From contig CAVYVO010000032.1 in assembly GCA_963771985.1 (NCBI GenBank), forward strand, positions 124,001-188,000: 64,000 nt of DNA, in the 5' to 3' direction. The translations under genes were made by a program, and so were the position numbers. Shown here in pieces: positions 40,951 through 49,067 of this stretch; position 1 is the stretch's first letter, and every line of letters begins with the position of its first letter. Source of the DNA: Trebonia sp963771985. Its GTDB lineage: Bacteria > Actinomycetota > Actinomycetes > Streptosporangiales > Streptosporangiaceae. The notes beneath the pieces are model-generated. The model searched no databases. It was not told the origin of the DNA and saw nothing but the letters and a program-made list of their open reading frames with translations.

Positions 40951-42077
40951 GCCTGACCGTCGAGCAGCAAGACCTGCGCGACGCGGTGCGCGGGCTGATC
41001 GAGAAGACCGAGCCCGGGCCCGGGGGATATCGGGGGGCGGGCAGCCCCCCGATTGGGGGGTCTGGGGGGGCTTTGCCCCCCGGGGCAACATGGCGCAGGC
41101 TGTGCGATGAGGTCGGCGTGGCCGGCCTGCTGGTCCCGCAGCGGTTCGGCGGCGCCGGCGCCGGGCTGGCCGAGACCTGCGTGGTGATGGAGGAACTGGG
41201 CCGGAACCTGACGCCAGCCCCCATGCTGGGCTCCGCCGTCCTCGCCGCCCAGGCCGTGCTGGCCTCCGGCGACGAGGCGGCGTGCGAACGGCTGCTGCCC
41301 GCGCTCGCCGACGGCTCGGCGGTCGCGGCCCTCGCCTGGACCACCCCGGCCGGGCACTGGGACACCGCCGCGGTCGCGTATGACGCGCGCGAGGCCGGCG
41401 GCGGCTGGGAGCTGACCGGCGAGGCGCACTACGTGCTGGACGGGGACAGGGCCGACGTGCTGCTGGCCGTCGCCAGCGCGCCGGACGGCACCGGGCTGTT
41501 CGAGGTCGGCCCGGACGCGGACGGCGTCACCCGCGCGGCCGTCGCCACCATGGACGAATCCCGCGGCCTGGCCGTCGTGCGGCTGGCGCGCGCCCGCGGC
41601 CGCCGCGTCGGCGGGGACGCGGCCGGACCGCTCGCCTTCGCCAGGGACCAGGCCTGCGTCGCGCTGAGCGCCGAACAGGCGGGCGCCGCCGCGCGGGCGC
41701 TCGAGATAACCGTCGGGCACATGCTGACCAGGGTGCAGTTCGGCCAGGTGATCGGGAGCTTCCAGGCCCTGCAGCACCGAGCGGCCGGCCTGCACGTCCT
41801 GGTCGAGTCGGCCCGGTCACTGTCGAGAGCCGTGGCGCCGACCGCCGCTGAGGCGGGCTTCGGACTGCGGGCCGCCGCGGCGCGGGTCTACTGCTCGCAC
41901 GCGCTGACCGAGGTGGCGAGCGAGATGATCCAGCTGCACGGGGCCATCGGCGTCACCTGGGAGCACCAGGCCCACCGCTACCTGAAGCGCGCGCACGGCG
42001 GCAGGTACCTGTTCGGCAGCCCGGACAGGCACCTCGCCGCCATCGCGGCGAGCCTCATCGAAGGTGAGAGCGGGTAG
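40947..42077 (+). CDS. fadE33: FadE33-like acyl-CoA dehydrogenase subunit
   Basis: A 376-residue subunit starting at GTG 40947 (GTGA overlap). Typical parts are VSLTVEQQDLRDAVRGLIEK, LCDEVGVAGLLVPQRFGGAG, VQFGQVIGSFQALQHRAAGL and the C-terminal QLHGAIGVTWEHQAHRYLKR. Residues ~23-48 (PGPGGYRGAG ... GALPPGAT) are not part of the family pattern: they are encoded by two G-run hairpins inserted in frame just before the conserved W-x-x-L-C segment. It is the last gene of the fadD3 operon. Confidence 0.78.
   Translation: MSLTVEQQDLRDAVRGLIEKTEPGPGGYRGAGSPPIGGSGGALPPGATWRRLCDEVGVAGLLVPQRFGGAGAGLAETCVVMEELGRNLTPAPMLGSAVLAAQAVLASGDEAACERLLPALADGSAVAALAWTTPAGHWDTAAVAYDAREAGGGWELTGEAHYVLDGDRADVLLAVASAPDGTGLFEVGPDADGVTRAAVATMDESRGLAVVRLARARGRRVGGDAAGPLAFARDQACVALSAEQAGAAARALEITVGHMLTRVQFGQVIGSFQALQHRAAGLHVLVESARSLSRAVAPTAAEAGFGLRAAAARVYCSHALTEVASEMIQLHGAIGVTWEHQAHRYLKRAHGGRYLFGSPDRHLAAIAASLIEGESG
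41013..41090 (+). repeat. Double G-run hairpin element inserted in fadE33
   Basis: Two hairpins with the same 7-bp stem GGGGGGC/GCCCCCC: 41032-41050 (loop GGGCA) and 41065-41081 (loop TTT). Together with flanking CCCGGG they form a ~75-bp palindromic element. Such G-run palindromes are scattered in GC-rich genomes; here one lies inside a gene and keeps the frame. Confidence 0.72.
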
Positions 42078-42121
42078 GGCGGGCAGCCGCCACGGCCCCG
42101 TTCGGGATAATGATCTTGATT

Positions 42122-42625
42122 TCAGCGGGCGGCGGCGGTCGATCCGGCGACGGGCATCGCTGCCAGGCCCAGCTTGCGGTGATCCCATGACCGGACGCGC
42201 AGCGGGTCGATCCGGACGACGACCCGCTTGTGCATCATGCCCTCGAGGAACGGCCGCATCTCCTCGGTGTACGCCCCCTGGTAGCGCTCGAACACGCTCT
42301 CCGCCGCGGCCCAGTACTCGTCGCTGGACGTGTCGTCGATGATCGCGGCCGTTCCCTCGATGGCCACGCCGCGCAACTGGTCGTAGGACTCGCCCGCCTC
42401 GACGGAGCAGCTGATCTTCGGGTCGCGGCGGAGGTTGGCCACCTTCTGCGACTTGGCCTTGGTCTCGACGTACACCTTCCCGTCGAGCAGGCCGTACCAC
42501 ATCGCCACCAGATGCGGGAATCCGCCGGGGCCGATCGTGGCGATCGTCGCCGTCCGGCTCTGCTCGAGGAACGACGCCACCTCATCGTCGCTCATCCGGA
42601 TCTGCGCGCGCTGATTGATGCCCAT
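42122..42625 (-). CDS. PPOX-class F420-dependent split-barrel protein
   Basis: A 167-residue FMN/F420-binding split-barrel protein. Marks are ASFLEQSRTATIATIGPGGF, PHLVAMWYGLLDGKVYVETK, KVANLRRDPKISCSVEAGE and YDQLRGVAIEGTAAI, all typical of the pyridoxamine-oxidase-like F420 family. ATG 42625 is preferred over longer extensions that cross the promoter of the divergent WS/DGAT gene. It is convergent with fadE33 (44-bp gap). The substrate is unknown; relatives reduce biliverdin, menaquinone or xenobiotics with F420H2. Confidence 0.84.
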   Translation of the reverse strand: MGINQRAQIRMSDDEVASFLEQSRTATIATIGPGGFPHLVAMWYGLLDGKVYVETKAKSQKVANLRRDPKISCSVEAGESYDQLRGVAIEGTAAIIDDTSSDEYWAAAESVFERYQGAYTEEMRPFLEGMMHKRVVVRIDPLRVRSWDHRKLGLAAMPVAGSTAAAR

Positions 42626-42720
42626 GGCTGCGATGTTCGCAGCTTTTCCGGCGGCCGGCCAGGGCGCGGCGGGACCAACGGCCCTGCCGGGGCGGGAAGA
42701 GCGGACCATACGCTCGTGCA

Positions 42721-44145
42721 ATGACGGTGCCTGACAGTCCCTACATGGGCGCGAGCGACGCGTTCTCCTGGCACATGGAGCGCGATCCCGTGCTCAGGCC
42801 GTCCATTGTCGTGGTCGTCTGGCTCGACCGGACGCCTGACTGGGACGCGCTCGTCGCGCGCGTCGACAAGATATCCCGGCTCATGCCCTCGCTGCGCCAG
42901 CGCGTCATCGACTCCCCCCTCCCCCTCGTCGCTCCCCGGTGGGCCTACGATCCGGACTTCGACCTGAACTGGCATGTGCACCGCGTCGGCGCTCCCGAGC
43001 CCCGCACCAGGGACGCGGTGCTTCAGCTCGCGCACTGGCCCGCGATGGACGCCTTCGACCGTGCCCGTCCGCTGTGGGAGCTCACCGTGGTCGAAGGCCT
43101 CGGGAACGGGGAGGCCGCGCTCATCTGCAAGCTGCACCATTCCCTGTCCGACGGCGTGGGCGGGATGCGCATGCTCGGGGTCATCACCGGCCCGCGGCGC
43201 CGGCTGTCCGCCCTGGGCAAGATGCCGCCGGCGCAGGCCGGCGAGAGGATAGACCAGCTCTCCCTTGTCACCGACGCCGCGGGCATGGTGACCGGGCAGC
43301 TCACACGGCTGGCCCTGCGCGGGGCCGGGGCGGCGGTCCCGGCCCTGATCCGCTCCGCGCGCGACCCGGCCGGCGTCGCCAGGGGCGCCGCCGCCATGGC
43401 CCGCTCTGTCTACCGGACAGCGGCGCCGAGTTCGGGCGCCATGTCGCCGCTCATGCGGGAGCGCGCGACGATACGCCATCTCGCCACGATGAACGCCTCC
43501 CTCGATGCCCTGAAGACAGCGGCCAAGGGTGTCGACGGGACCGTCAACGACGCCTTCCTGGCGGCGGTTACCGGGGGATTGCGCAGGTATCACGAGCGCC
43601 ACGACGTGTCCGTCGAGTCCTTGCGGGCCGTCGTCCCGATCAACCTCCGGGCCCGGGACGACACGGACTGGGGCAACAAGATCACGTTGCAGCGGCTGAT
43701 CCTGCCGGTCGGGGAAACGGACCCGGACGCCCGGATGCGCACACTGCACGGCGTCACCGAGACGGCACGCAGGGAACCCTCGCTCCCGGTCACCGGCGCG
43801 ATCGCCGGGACGATCAATATGCTGCCCGTCGGCTACGTGGGCGGGATACTCAAGCACGTCGACTTCCTGGCCAGCAACGTAACCGGCCCCCCTGCCCCCG
43901 TCTACCTCGCCCGCAGCAAGGTCACCGGCGTGGTCGCGTTCGGGCCCACCATCGGGGCCGCCCTCAACATCACCCTCGTGTCCTACGCCGGCACCTGCGA
44001 TATCGGTATCAACATCGACACCGCCGCCGTGCCGGACCCGGACGTCATGCTCGCCTGCCTCCAGGACGGCCTCGCCGAGATCACGGCCCTGGGCTTATCC
44101 TCCGCTTCCTCCGCTGACGGGCCGGCCCGGATAATTCCACCGTAA
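42721..44145 (+). CDS. Wax ester synthase / diacylglycerol acyltransferase
   Basis: A 474-residue WS/DGAT. The catalytic motif is KLHHSLSDGVGGM (HHxxxDG, His139-His140). Other family marks are PLWELTVVEGL before it and TVNDAFLAAVTGGLRRY, VPINLRARDD and GNKITLQRLILPV after it, with SNVTGPPAPVYLA near the C-terminus. It would esterify diacylglycerol or fatty alcohol with acyl-CoA to make storage lipid. The position next to sterol degradation genes is reasonable, since that pathway yields much propionyl- and acetyl-CoA. The last seven codons lie in an 82-bp sequence repeated at 47561. Confidence 0.88.
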   Translation: MTVPDSPYMGASDAFSWHMERDPVLRPSIVVVVWLDRTPDWDALVARVDKISRLMPSLRQRVIDSPLPLVAPRWAYDPDFDLNWHVHRVGAPEPRTRDAVLQLAHWPAMDAFDRARPLWELTVVEGLGNGEAALICKLHHSLSDGVGGMRMLGVITGPRRRLSALGKMPPAQAGERIDQLSLVTDAAGMVTGQLTRLALRGAGAAVPALIRSARDPAGVARGAAAMARSVYRTAAPSSGAMSPLMRERATIRHLATMNASLDALKTAAKGVDGTVNDAFLAAVTGGLRRYHERHDVSVESLRAVVPINLRARDDTDWGNKITLQRLILPVGETDPDARMRTLHGVTETARREPSLPVTGAIAGTINMLPVGYVGGILKHVDFLASNVTGPPAPVYLARSKVTGVVAFGPTIGAALNITLVSYAGTCDIGINIDTAAVPDPDVMLACLQDGLAEITALGLSSASSADGPARIIPP

Positions 44146-44202
44146 TTGGGATATCAGAGCATTTATGCAGAACGGGCGATGGCGTCTTTCGCCTGGGCAC
44201 CG
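44121..44202 (+). repeat. Direct repeat copy 1 (82 bp)
   Basis: Collinear with 47561-47642 without gaps. By hand count about 61 of the first 70 bases are identical and all nine differences there are transitions; the last 12 bases diverge more. Copy 1 covers the final codons (ARIIPP, stop) of the WS/DGAT gene and the following ~55 bases. Confidence 0.85.
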
Positions 44203-44245
44203 CCGGACCGTGCCCCGCCAGCGAACCCGCGGGCCCAGGTGAGCC

Positions 44246-44479
44246 CTAGTACACCTCAGCGATCACGTCACCCTGCCGGACGGCCTGGTCCTCGCTGACC
44301 AGCAGGCGGACCCGCCCCGACGTCGGCGCGACCACGTCCCCGGAGACCTTTTCCACCATGACCTCGCCGAGCAGCTGCCCGCTCGCCACCTGGTCGCCGT
44401 CGCTGACGAACCAGGTGGCGAGCACCCCTTCGGCGGTGGGCTCTTTCTCCGACAGCGGCGGGAAGAGCACATCAGCCAC
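44246..44479 (-). CDS. Stand-alone lipoyl domain protein
   Basis: A 77-residue single lipoyl/biotinyl domain: VLFPPLSEKEPTAEGVLATW, then the swinging-arm lysine in GEVMVEKVSGDVVAPTSGRV (E-K-V, expected lipoylation site) and the closing SEDQAVRQGDVIAEVY. No E2 catalytic or peripheral-subunit-binding domain is attached. It follows the E1beta gene (3-bp gap) and is close to a lipoate ligase-like gene. It probably carries the acyl or reducing group from the E1 pair; the acyltransferase must be elsewhere. Confidence 0.84.
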   Translation of the reverse strand: MADVLFPPLSEKEPTAEGVLATWFVSDGDQVASGQLLGEVMVEKVSGDVVAPTSGRVRLLVSEDQAVRQGDVIAEVY

Positions 44480-44482
44480 GGC

Positions 44483-45538
44483 TCACACCCCGGCCAGTTC
44501 CCTCGCCGCCTTGAGGATGCGGTCCGGACCCGGAAGCACCGCCCGTTCCAGCGACCTGGCGTACGGGATCGGCACATCGGGCACCGCGACTCGCCGCACG
44601 GGGGCACGCAGCAGCCCGGGGTCGGTCTCGGCCACGGTCGCCGCGATCTCGCCCGACATGCCGAACGACTGGTAGTCCTCATCCACGATGAGCAGGCGCC
44701 CGGTCTTGGCCACGGAGCTGAGAATGGCCGCGCGGTCCAGGGGGACCAGGCTGCGCAGGTCGATGACTTCCAGTTCCACTCCGTGGTCGGCGGACATCTG
44801 CCCGGCCGCGTCCAAGGCGTGGTGCACAGAGAGGGAGACCGTGACGACCGTCGCGTCGCGACCTTCCCTGGCAACGGCGGCCGTGCCGATCGGAGTCTCG
44901 TATGGCTCCTCCGGAACCGGGCCGACCGACCGCGGGTTCTTCGCCATCCACGGCAGCCCCATCACCCCCTTGTGAAACACGTAGATCACCGGGTTGTCGT
45001 CACGGATCGCCGAGATCATCAGGCCCTTGGCGTCGGCCGGATTGCTCGGCACGACGACCTTCATCCCGGGCAGGTGGGCGAATGTCCCCCACAGGCACTG
45101 CGAGTGCTGCTCGGCGTCGGAGTAACCGCCGCCCGCCGCCATCATCAGCACCATCGGTACCCGGACGTTCCCACCGGACTCGTAATGGATCTTGGCCATG
45201 TGGTTGTAGATCTGGTCCATGGCGACGCCGAAGAAGTCCGCGAACATCAACTCGACGACCGGCCGCATGCCTTCGACCGCGGCACCGACGCCCAGGCCGA
45301 TGAAAGCGGTCTCCGAGATCGGGGTGTCAAGTACGCGCTCTGGACCGAACTGGTCGAGCAGCCCGCCGGTGGCACCGAAGATGCCACCGTACTTGCCGAT
45401 GTCCTCCCCCAGGACGACGACGTTCGCGTCTCGTTCCATCTCCTGTGCGATGCCTTCGGCGATGGCGCGGGCGGTGGTCAGCCGGCGCTCGGCCGTCGGG
45501 GTGCCGGCCGGGCGGGTCGCGGAATCAGTGGCGCTCAT
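44483..45538 (-). CDS. 2-oxoacid/acetoin dehydrogenase E1 beta subunit
   Basis: A 351-residue transketolase-like beta subunit of the PDH/BCKDH/acetoin dehydrogenase type. Patterns are VVVLGEDIGKYGGIFGATGG, RVLDTPISETAFIGLGVGAA, PVVELMFADFFGVAMDQI, GGGYSDAEQHSQCLWGTFAH and VIDLRSLVPLDRAAI. It lies 15 bp after the E1alpha gene and 3 bp before the lipoyl protein. With E1alpha it would decarboxylate a 2-oxo acid or cleave acetoin using ThDP. The substrate is not decided by sequence alone. Confidence 0.87.
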   Translation of the reverse strand: MSATDSATRPAGTPTAERRLTTARAIAEGIAQEMERDANVVVLGEDIGKYGGIFGATGGLLDQFGPERVLDTPISETAFIGLGVGAAVEGMRPVVELMFADFFGVAMDQIYNHMAKIHYESGGNVRVPMVLMMAAGGGYSDAEQHSQCLWGTFAHLPGMKVVVPSNPADAKGLMISAIRDDNPVIYVFHKGVMGLPWMAKNPRSVGPVPEEPYETPIGTAAVAREGRDATVVTVSLSVHHALDAAGQMSADHGVELEVIDLRSLVPLDRAAILSSVAKTGRLLIVDEDYQSFGMSGEIAATVAETDPGLLRAPVRRVAVPDVPIPYARSLERAVLPGPDRILKAARELAGV

Positions 45539-45553
45539 CTGCTCGGACTCCCT

Positions 45554-46528
45554 TCACGCGAAGAGGTAGTCGCGCGCCGTCTCCGGCGCGGGAACGGGGC
45601 TGGACTTAGCGAACTCGACGGCTCTCTCCACCCGGGCGGCTGCTTCAGCGCGGATGGCGCTGATGGCCGCGGCGTCGAGCACGCCGGCCTCGGTCAGGCG
45701 CGCCTCGTACGCCGGGATCGGATCCCGCCCCGGCACCTCCGCCAACTCGGGGCGGTAGGCCTGCGGGTCGCCCTCGAAGTGACCCCACAGCCGCAGCGTG
45801 TGCACCTCGAGCAGGGTCGGTCCCTCGCCGACCCGGGCCCGCGCCACCGCGTCACCGGCCGCCGCGTAGATGGCTTCCACGTCGTTGTCCTCGATCCGCT
45901 GGCCCGGGATGCCGTAGGCGGCCGCCCGGTCGGCGTTGGACGCGATCGCCGTGGACGCGTCCCGCGGCACCGAGATCGCCCAGTCGTTGTCCTCCACCAC
46001 GAAGATCACGGGCAGCTTCCACAGGGCGGCCAGGTTGAGTGATTCGTGGAACGCGCCCTGGTTAGCCGCGCCCTCGCCGGTGAACGCGACGGCGACCGCG
46101 TCGCCGCCGCGGCGCTTGAAGGCGAACGCCTGGCCCAGCGCGGGCGGCAGGCCCTCGGCGACGATCCCTGAGCAGGAGAAGTGCACCGCCGGGTCGAACA
46201 GGTGCATATGGCCGCCCCGGCCATGCCCGAGGCCGCCCTCCCGGCCGAAGATCTCGGCGGTCATCTTGTCCATGTCCACGCCGTGCGCGATCGCGATGTG
46301 GTGCGGCCGGTGCGTCGCGGTGACCGCGTCATCCCGGCGCAGGTGAGCGCAGACGCCCGCGGCGACTGGCTCTTGCCCGGCCGACAGGTGCATCTCACCG
46401 GGAACCAGCCCGGCCCCGATGTCGAATGCCGGTTTCTTGTCCGCGTGGTACTCCCGCAGCATCGCCTCCTCGAAGGTGCGGCTCAGCACCATCACGCGGT
46501 ACAGGTCAAGTCGGGTCTTGTCGTCCAT
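45554..46528 (-). CDS. ThDP-dependent dehydrogenase E1 alpha subunit
   Basis: A 324-residue E1 alpha protein. The ThDP/Mg motif runs from GEGAANQGAFHESLNLAAL to VIFVVEDNDWAISVP, preceded by REGGLGHGRGGHMHLFDP and GEMHLSAGQEPVAAGV, typical of acetoin dehydrogenase AcoA and PdhA. ATG 46528 overlaps the 3' end of the lipoate ligase gene by 37 bp. It forms the alpha2beta2 E1 with the next gene. Confidence 0.87.
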   Translation of the reverse strand: MDDKTRLDLYRVMVLSRTFEEAMLREYHADKKPAFDIGAGLVPGEMHLSAGQEPVAAGVCAHLRRDDAVTATHRPHHIAIAHGVDMDKMTAEIFGREGGLGHGRGGHMHLFDPAVHFSCSGIVAEGLPPALGQAFAFKRRGGDAVAVAFTGEGAANQGAFHESLNLAALWKLPVIFVVEDNDWAISVPRDASTAIASNADRAAAYGIPGQRIEDNDVEAIYAAAGDAVARARVGEGPTLLEVHTLRLWGHFEGDPQAYRPELAEVPGRDPIPAYEARLTEAGVLDAAAISAIRAEAAARVERAVEFAKSSPVPAPETARDYLFA

Positions 46529-47316
46529 TGCGCCTCCTCGGTACTCTCCCTAGGCGCACGGCCCGTCATGTGCCAGGCGCCCTTCCGGTATCGCTGTGCC
46601 AGCAGCCGCTCCTGCCAGCAGGTCTCGGCGGCGGTCGCAGGCCTGCGTGTCAGCGGGCCGTACCGTTCCGCCGCTTCCGTCAGCACCAGGTCCCGGGCGG
46701 TCGGCACGGACACGCCGGGGGCTATTTCGGATAGCGGACGCACCGGGCTCCGCCGGGAATCAAGTGGCTGGCTGTCCGGCGGGGCAAGGGTGAGGAACGC
46801 CCGCACCCGCGAAGCGGGGGTGGTGACCAGCAGCGTGGCGTGCGCCAGCGTGGCGCCCCTGGCTAGGTGAGCAGCAAGCCCCGACAGCTTCACCGGGCCG
46901 ACGAAAACCCCCCGGTCGGACACCGCCGGCGCCAGTCCCAGCCTTCGCAGTACTGCGGCGATAAGCTCCGCGAGGTCACCAGTGAGCCCCGGCGCCCGGC
47001 CGGGCACGGCCATGGTGATGTTGAGATTGCCCAGATCATGGAAGACGGCGCCGCCGCCGCTCGCCCGCCGGAGCACCGGGACTCCCGTGGCGGCGCACGC
47101 CGCGACGTTCACCTCGCGCTCCAGCCGCTGGCCGCGGCCAAGCACTACACCCGCCTCGATCTGCCATATCCGCAGCAGCGGTGCCGGAGGCACCGCCCTG
47201 ACCAGGGCTTCCTCCAGCGCCAGCTGCACAGCCGGGTCTACGCTCGGCACATCCGGGACGAGCAAGTCCATGCGCGTGCCCGCCGGTTCCGGGCCAGCTA
47301 ACCGGCCGGGCATCAC
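46492..47316 (-). CDS. Lipoate-protein ligase A family protein
   Basis: A 274-residue biotin/lipoate ligase-fold protein. The lipoate motif RRASGGGAVFHDLGNLNITM and the catalytic lysine in GPVKLSGLAAHLARG are present. Start 47316 (GTG, next codon ATG 47313) has GGGGG nearby; ATG 47271 is an alternative. Being first in the operon with E1alpha, E1beta and a lone lipoyl domain, it most likely attaches lipoate or octanoate to that domain. The C-terminal accessory domain of classical LplA is not evident. Confidence 0.82.
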   Translation of the reverse strand: MMPGRLAGPEPAGTRMDLLVPDVPSVDPAVQLALEEALVRAVPPAPLLRIWQIEAGVVLGRGQRLEREVNVAACAATGVPVLRRASGGGAVFHDLGNLNITMAVPGRAPGLTGDLAELIAAVLRRLGLAPAVSDRGVFVGPVKLSGLAAHLARGATLAHATLLVTTPASRVRAFLTLAPPDSQPLDSRRSPVRPLSEIAPGVSVPTARDLVLTEAAERYGPLTRRPATAAETCWQERLLAQRYRKGAWHMTGRAPRESTEEAQWTTRPDLTCTA

Positions 47317-47815
47317 CCCCAGGCAGGCATTCCCCGCTTGACCCCACCGGACACCAAGACCTTGCGATCATTCCGCTAGTCGCCGATGTACGCCTCCATC
47401 CGCTGGGACGGGTCCCTTTGTCAGCGAAGACCACCTGCGCGCGGCCGTCCGCGTCCGCGACCAGCGCGGTGTACAGCCCGTTGACGCTGCGGGCCGGCCG
47501 GTCAGCCGGTAGGGCCTCATCCGCCTTGGGGCCCCGGCCGCAGTTCTTCCGCCACACGAAACCGGCCCAGATAATTCCGCCGTAATCGGGATGTCAGGGC
47601 ATTTACACAGAACGGGCGGTGGCGTCTTTCGCGGCATCACCGTATCCGCGGCGGCCGGACGCGAATCGCGGGCATTGATATCCCTCATGGAAGGGGATCG
47701 GTCGCCTTATCGTTACATCCCGGCATGCTCGCCGGAATCCCGCTACGGTAGCCGTTGCACGGAGCCGGGGCGGGGTGCCCCGGAGGGGACCGGGATAAGG
47801 AGAAAACAGGCCGTC
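47317..47815. other. Intergenic region with direct repeat copy 2
   Basis: About 500 bp between the divergent ligase and DUF6918 genes. Apart from the 82-bp repeat at 47561-47642 and the ribosome site AAGGAG at 47798, I see no feature. Small open frames here (for example LYTALVADADGRAQVVF on the minus strand) are not recognisable. Confidence 0.5.
47561..47642 (+). repeat. Direct repeat copy 2 (82 bp)
   Basis: Partner of 44121-44202. It would still encode PAQIIPP and a stop in the frame corresponding to the WS/DGAT end, but no acyltransferase precedes it, so only the 3' tail and downstream sequence of such a gene are present. Confidence 0.85.
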
Positions 47816-48259
47816 ATGGCAGCCACTCTTCACGAGATGTTGCTCGCACCAGGAATTCAGCCGCAGGTGGTCAGCGATTGCGAGGCGCTGATAGATGGCG
47901 AGGTCCGGGATATGTCCGGCATCTCAGGAGCCGCTGTCAAGCTCGCGTACAGGACCGTGCGGACCTTCTCCGCGGACCACATCCACCACATGATCGAGAC
48001 CCTGCTCCCGCGCATGGCGGACGCGCTCCAGCCGTACTGGGCGGACTTCACCGCCAGCGGCGGCGGGCAGTTCGGCGACTACCTCGCCAAGCACGAGGAC
48101 GAGGTGTCCGAGTCGCTGCTCGCGATCACCGACGAGCGGGGGCGGAACTCGGGCCGGCCGACGATCGTGAAGGCCTACAACACGGTGCGCGGCAGTGCGG
48201 TCAAGCACGTGAAGGCGGCGCTGCCTGCCGTCGGCACGCTGGTGCAGAAGTACGCCTGA
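47816..48259 (+). CDS. DUF6918-type conserved protein
   Basis: A 147-residue soluble protein, MAATLHEMLLAPGIQPQVVS ... YLAKHEDEVSESLLAITDER ... VKAYNTVRGSAVKHVKAALP. The pattern matches the conserved actinobacterial family I know as DUF6918. It is largely helical, without signal or membrane segments. ATG 47816 has AAGGAGAAAA upstream. Convergent with the frameshifted cupin (10-bp gap). Function unknown. Confidence 0.78.
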   Translation: MAATLHEMLLAPGIQPQVVSDCEALIDGEVRDMSGISGAAVKLAYRTVRTFSADHIHHMIETLLPRMADALQPYWADFTASGGGQFGDYLAKHEDEVSESLLAITDERGRNSGRPTIVKAYNTVRGSAVKHVKAALPAVGTLVQKYA

Positions 48260-48269
48260 CCCGTCCGGG

Positions 48270-48693
48270 TCATCGGCCCGCGCGACCCGGTTCCCGCGGC
48301 CGCGCGGGCCGTGGCGTAGTTGCTAACTTGGCGTAGTTGCTGGCTCCCCACCAGTCGACGACGACGACCTCCTCGTCCCCTACGACCCATGCGTCGTGCC
48401 CGGCCGGCAGCGAGGTCACCTGCCCCGGCGTGGCGTTCGAACTCCGCGCCGTCCGCGGTCCGCACGCGCAGCGTTCCCGATACGTGGTACTGGAAGTGCG
48501 GCGCCTCGCAGAGTTCCGTGCCCGCGATCGGCTTGACGTCCTGCGACCAGCGCCAGCCGGGCTGGAGGATCAGCCGTCCGATCTCGCTGCCGCCGACGCG
48601 CAGGATCTCGAGCCTGCCGTGGCTGAAGGGGCGAACTTCGTCCGGGGCGGCGAAGTCGCGGTGTTCGGTCTGCTGCCTGGTGTCCTGTGCCAT
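48270..48693 (-). pseudogene. Cupin-domain protein, frameshifted
   Basis: A cupin of ~140 residues split over two frames. From ATG 48693 the product reads MAQDTRQQTEHRDFAAPDEV ... PHFQYHVSGTLRVRTADGAEF, then at ~48432-48436 the frame must shift by one base to continue ATPGQVTSLPAGHDAWVVGD, EEVVVVDWWGASNYAK and stop at 48270. Removing one base from GAGTTCGAACGCC restores the family sequence; total length is 3n+1. The metal-binding residues are incomplete. It is 11 bp downstream of the SnoaL-like gene. Sequencing error is possible. Confidence 0.75.
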
Positions 48694-48704
48694 GGCGGTG
48701 CTCC

Positions 48705-49067
48705 TCACTCGTCCCAGGCCTGGACGGCGGTCTGCCTGACGATGAGCCCGTCGCGCAGGTCCAGCATGGCCACGCACAGCACGCGGGTCCCGTCCGGGTA
48801 GGCGCAGGCCTGGGTGAAGGCCGCGGTGTCGCCGGAGACGACCACCCGCTCCAGGCGGTGGGTCATGTCGCGGCCGCACGTCTCGTCGAGGTACTCCCCG
48901 ATCGCCGTGCGGCCGCGCAGGACGCGCGGGCGGCTCGGCGGCGCGTTCCTGTCGACGACGGTCATCTCGGCGTCCGGCGCGTATAGGCCGCGCATCGTGG
49001 CGGCGTCGCGCTCCTCAATGCCGCGGCGCAGTGCCTCGGTGTCGAATGCGCTGGTTGTGGTGTTCAT
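48705..49067 (-). CDS. SnoaL/NTF2-like protein
   Basis: A 120-residue NTF2-fold protein: RRGIEERDAATMRGLYAPDA, EMTVVDRNAPPSRPRVLRGR, AIGEYLDETCGRDMTHRLER and AMLDLRDGLIVRQTAVQAWD. This is the usual pattern of SnoaL-like/nuclear transport factor 2 family proteins, which bind small hydrophobic ligands and sometimes act as isomerases or cyclases. It is cotranscribed with the broken cupin. Substrate unknown. Confidence 0.83.
   Translation of the reverse strand: MNTTTSAFDTEALRRGIEERDAATMRGLYAPDAEMTVVDRNAPPSRPRVLRGRTAIGEYLDETCGRDMTHRLERVVVSGDTAAFTQACAYPDGTRVLCVAMLDLRDGLIVRQTAVQAWDE

Noticed and set aside
47400..47557. Possible MbtH-like small protein on the minus strand (LYTALVADADGRAQ...SGW)
   Set aside because: Only a loose P-x-GW resemblance; the conserved SLWP and NWTDMRP parts are missing.
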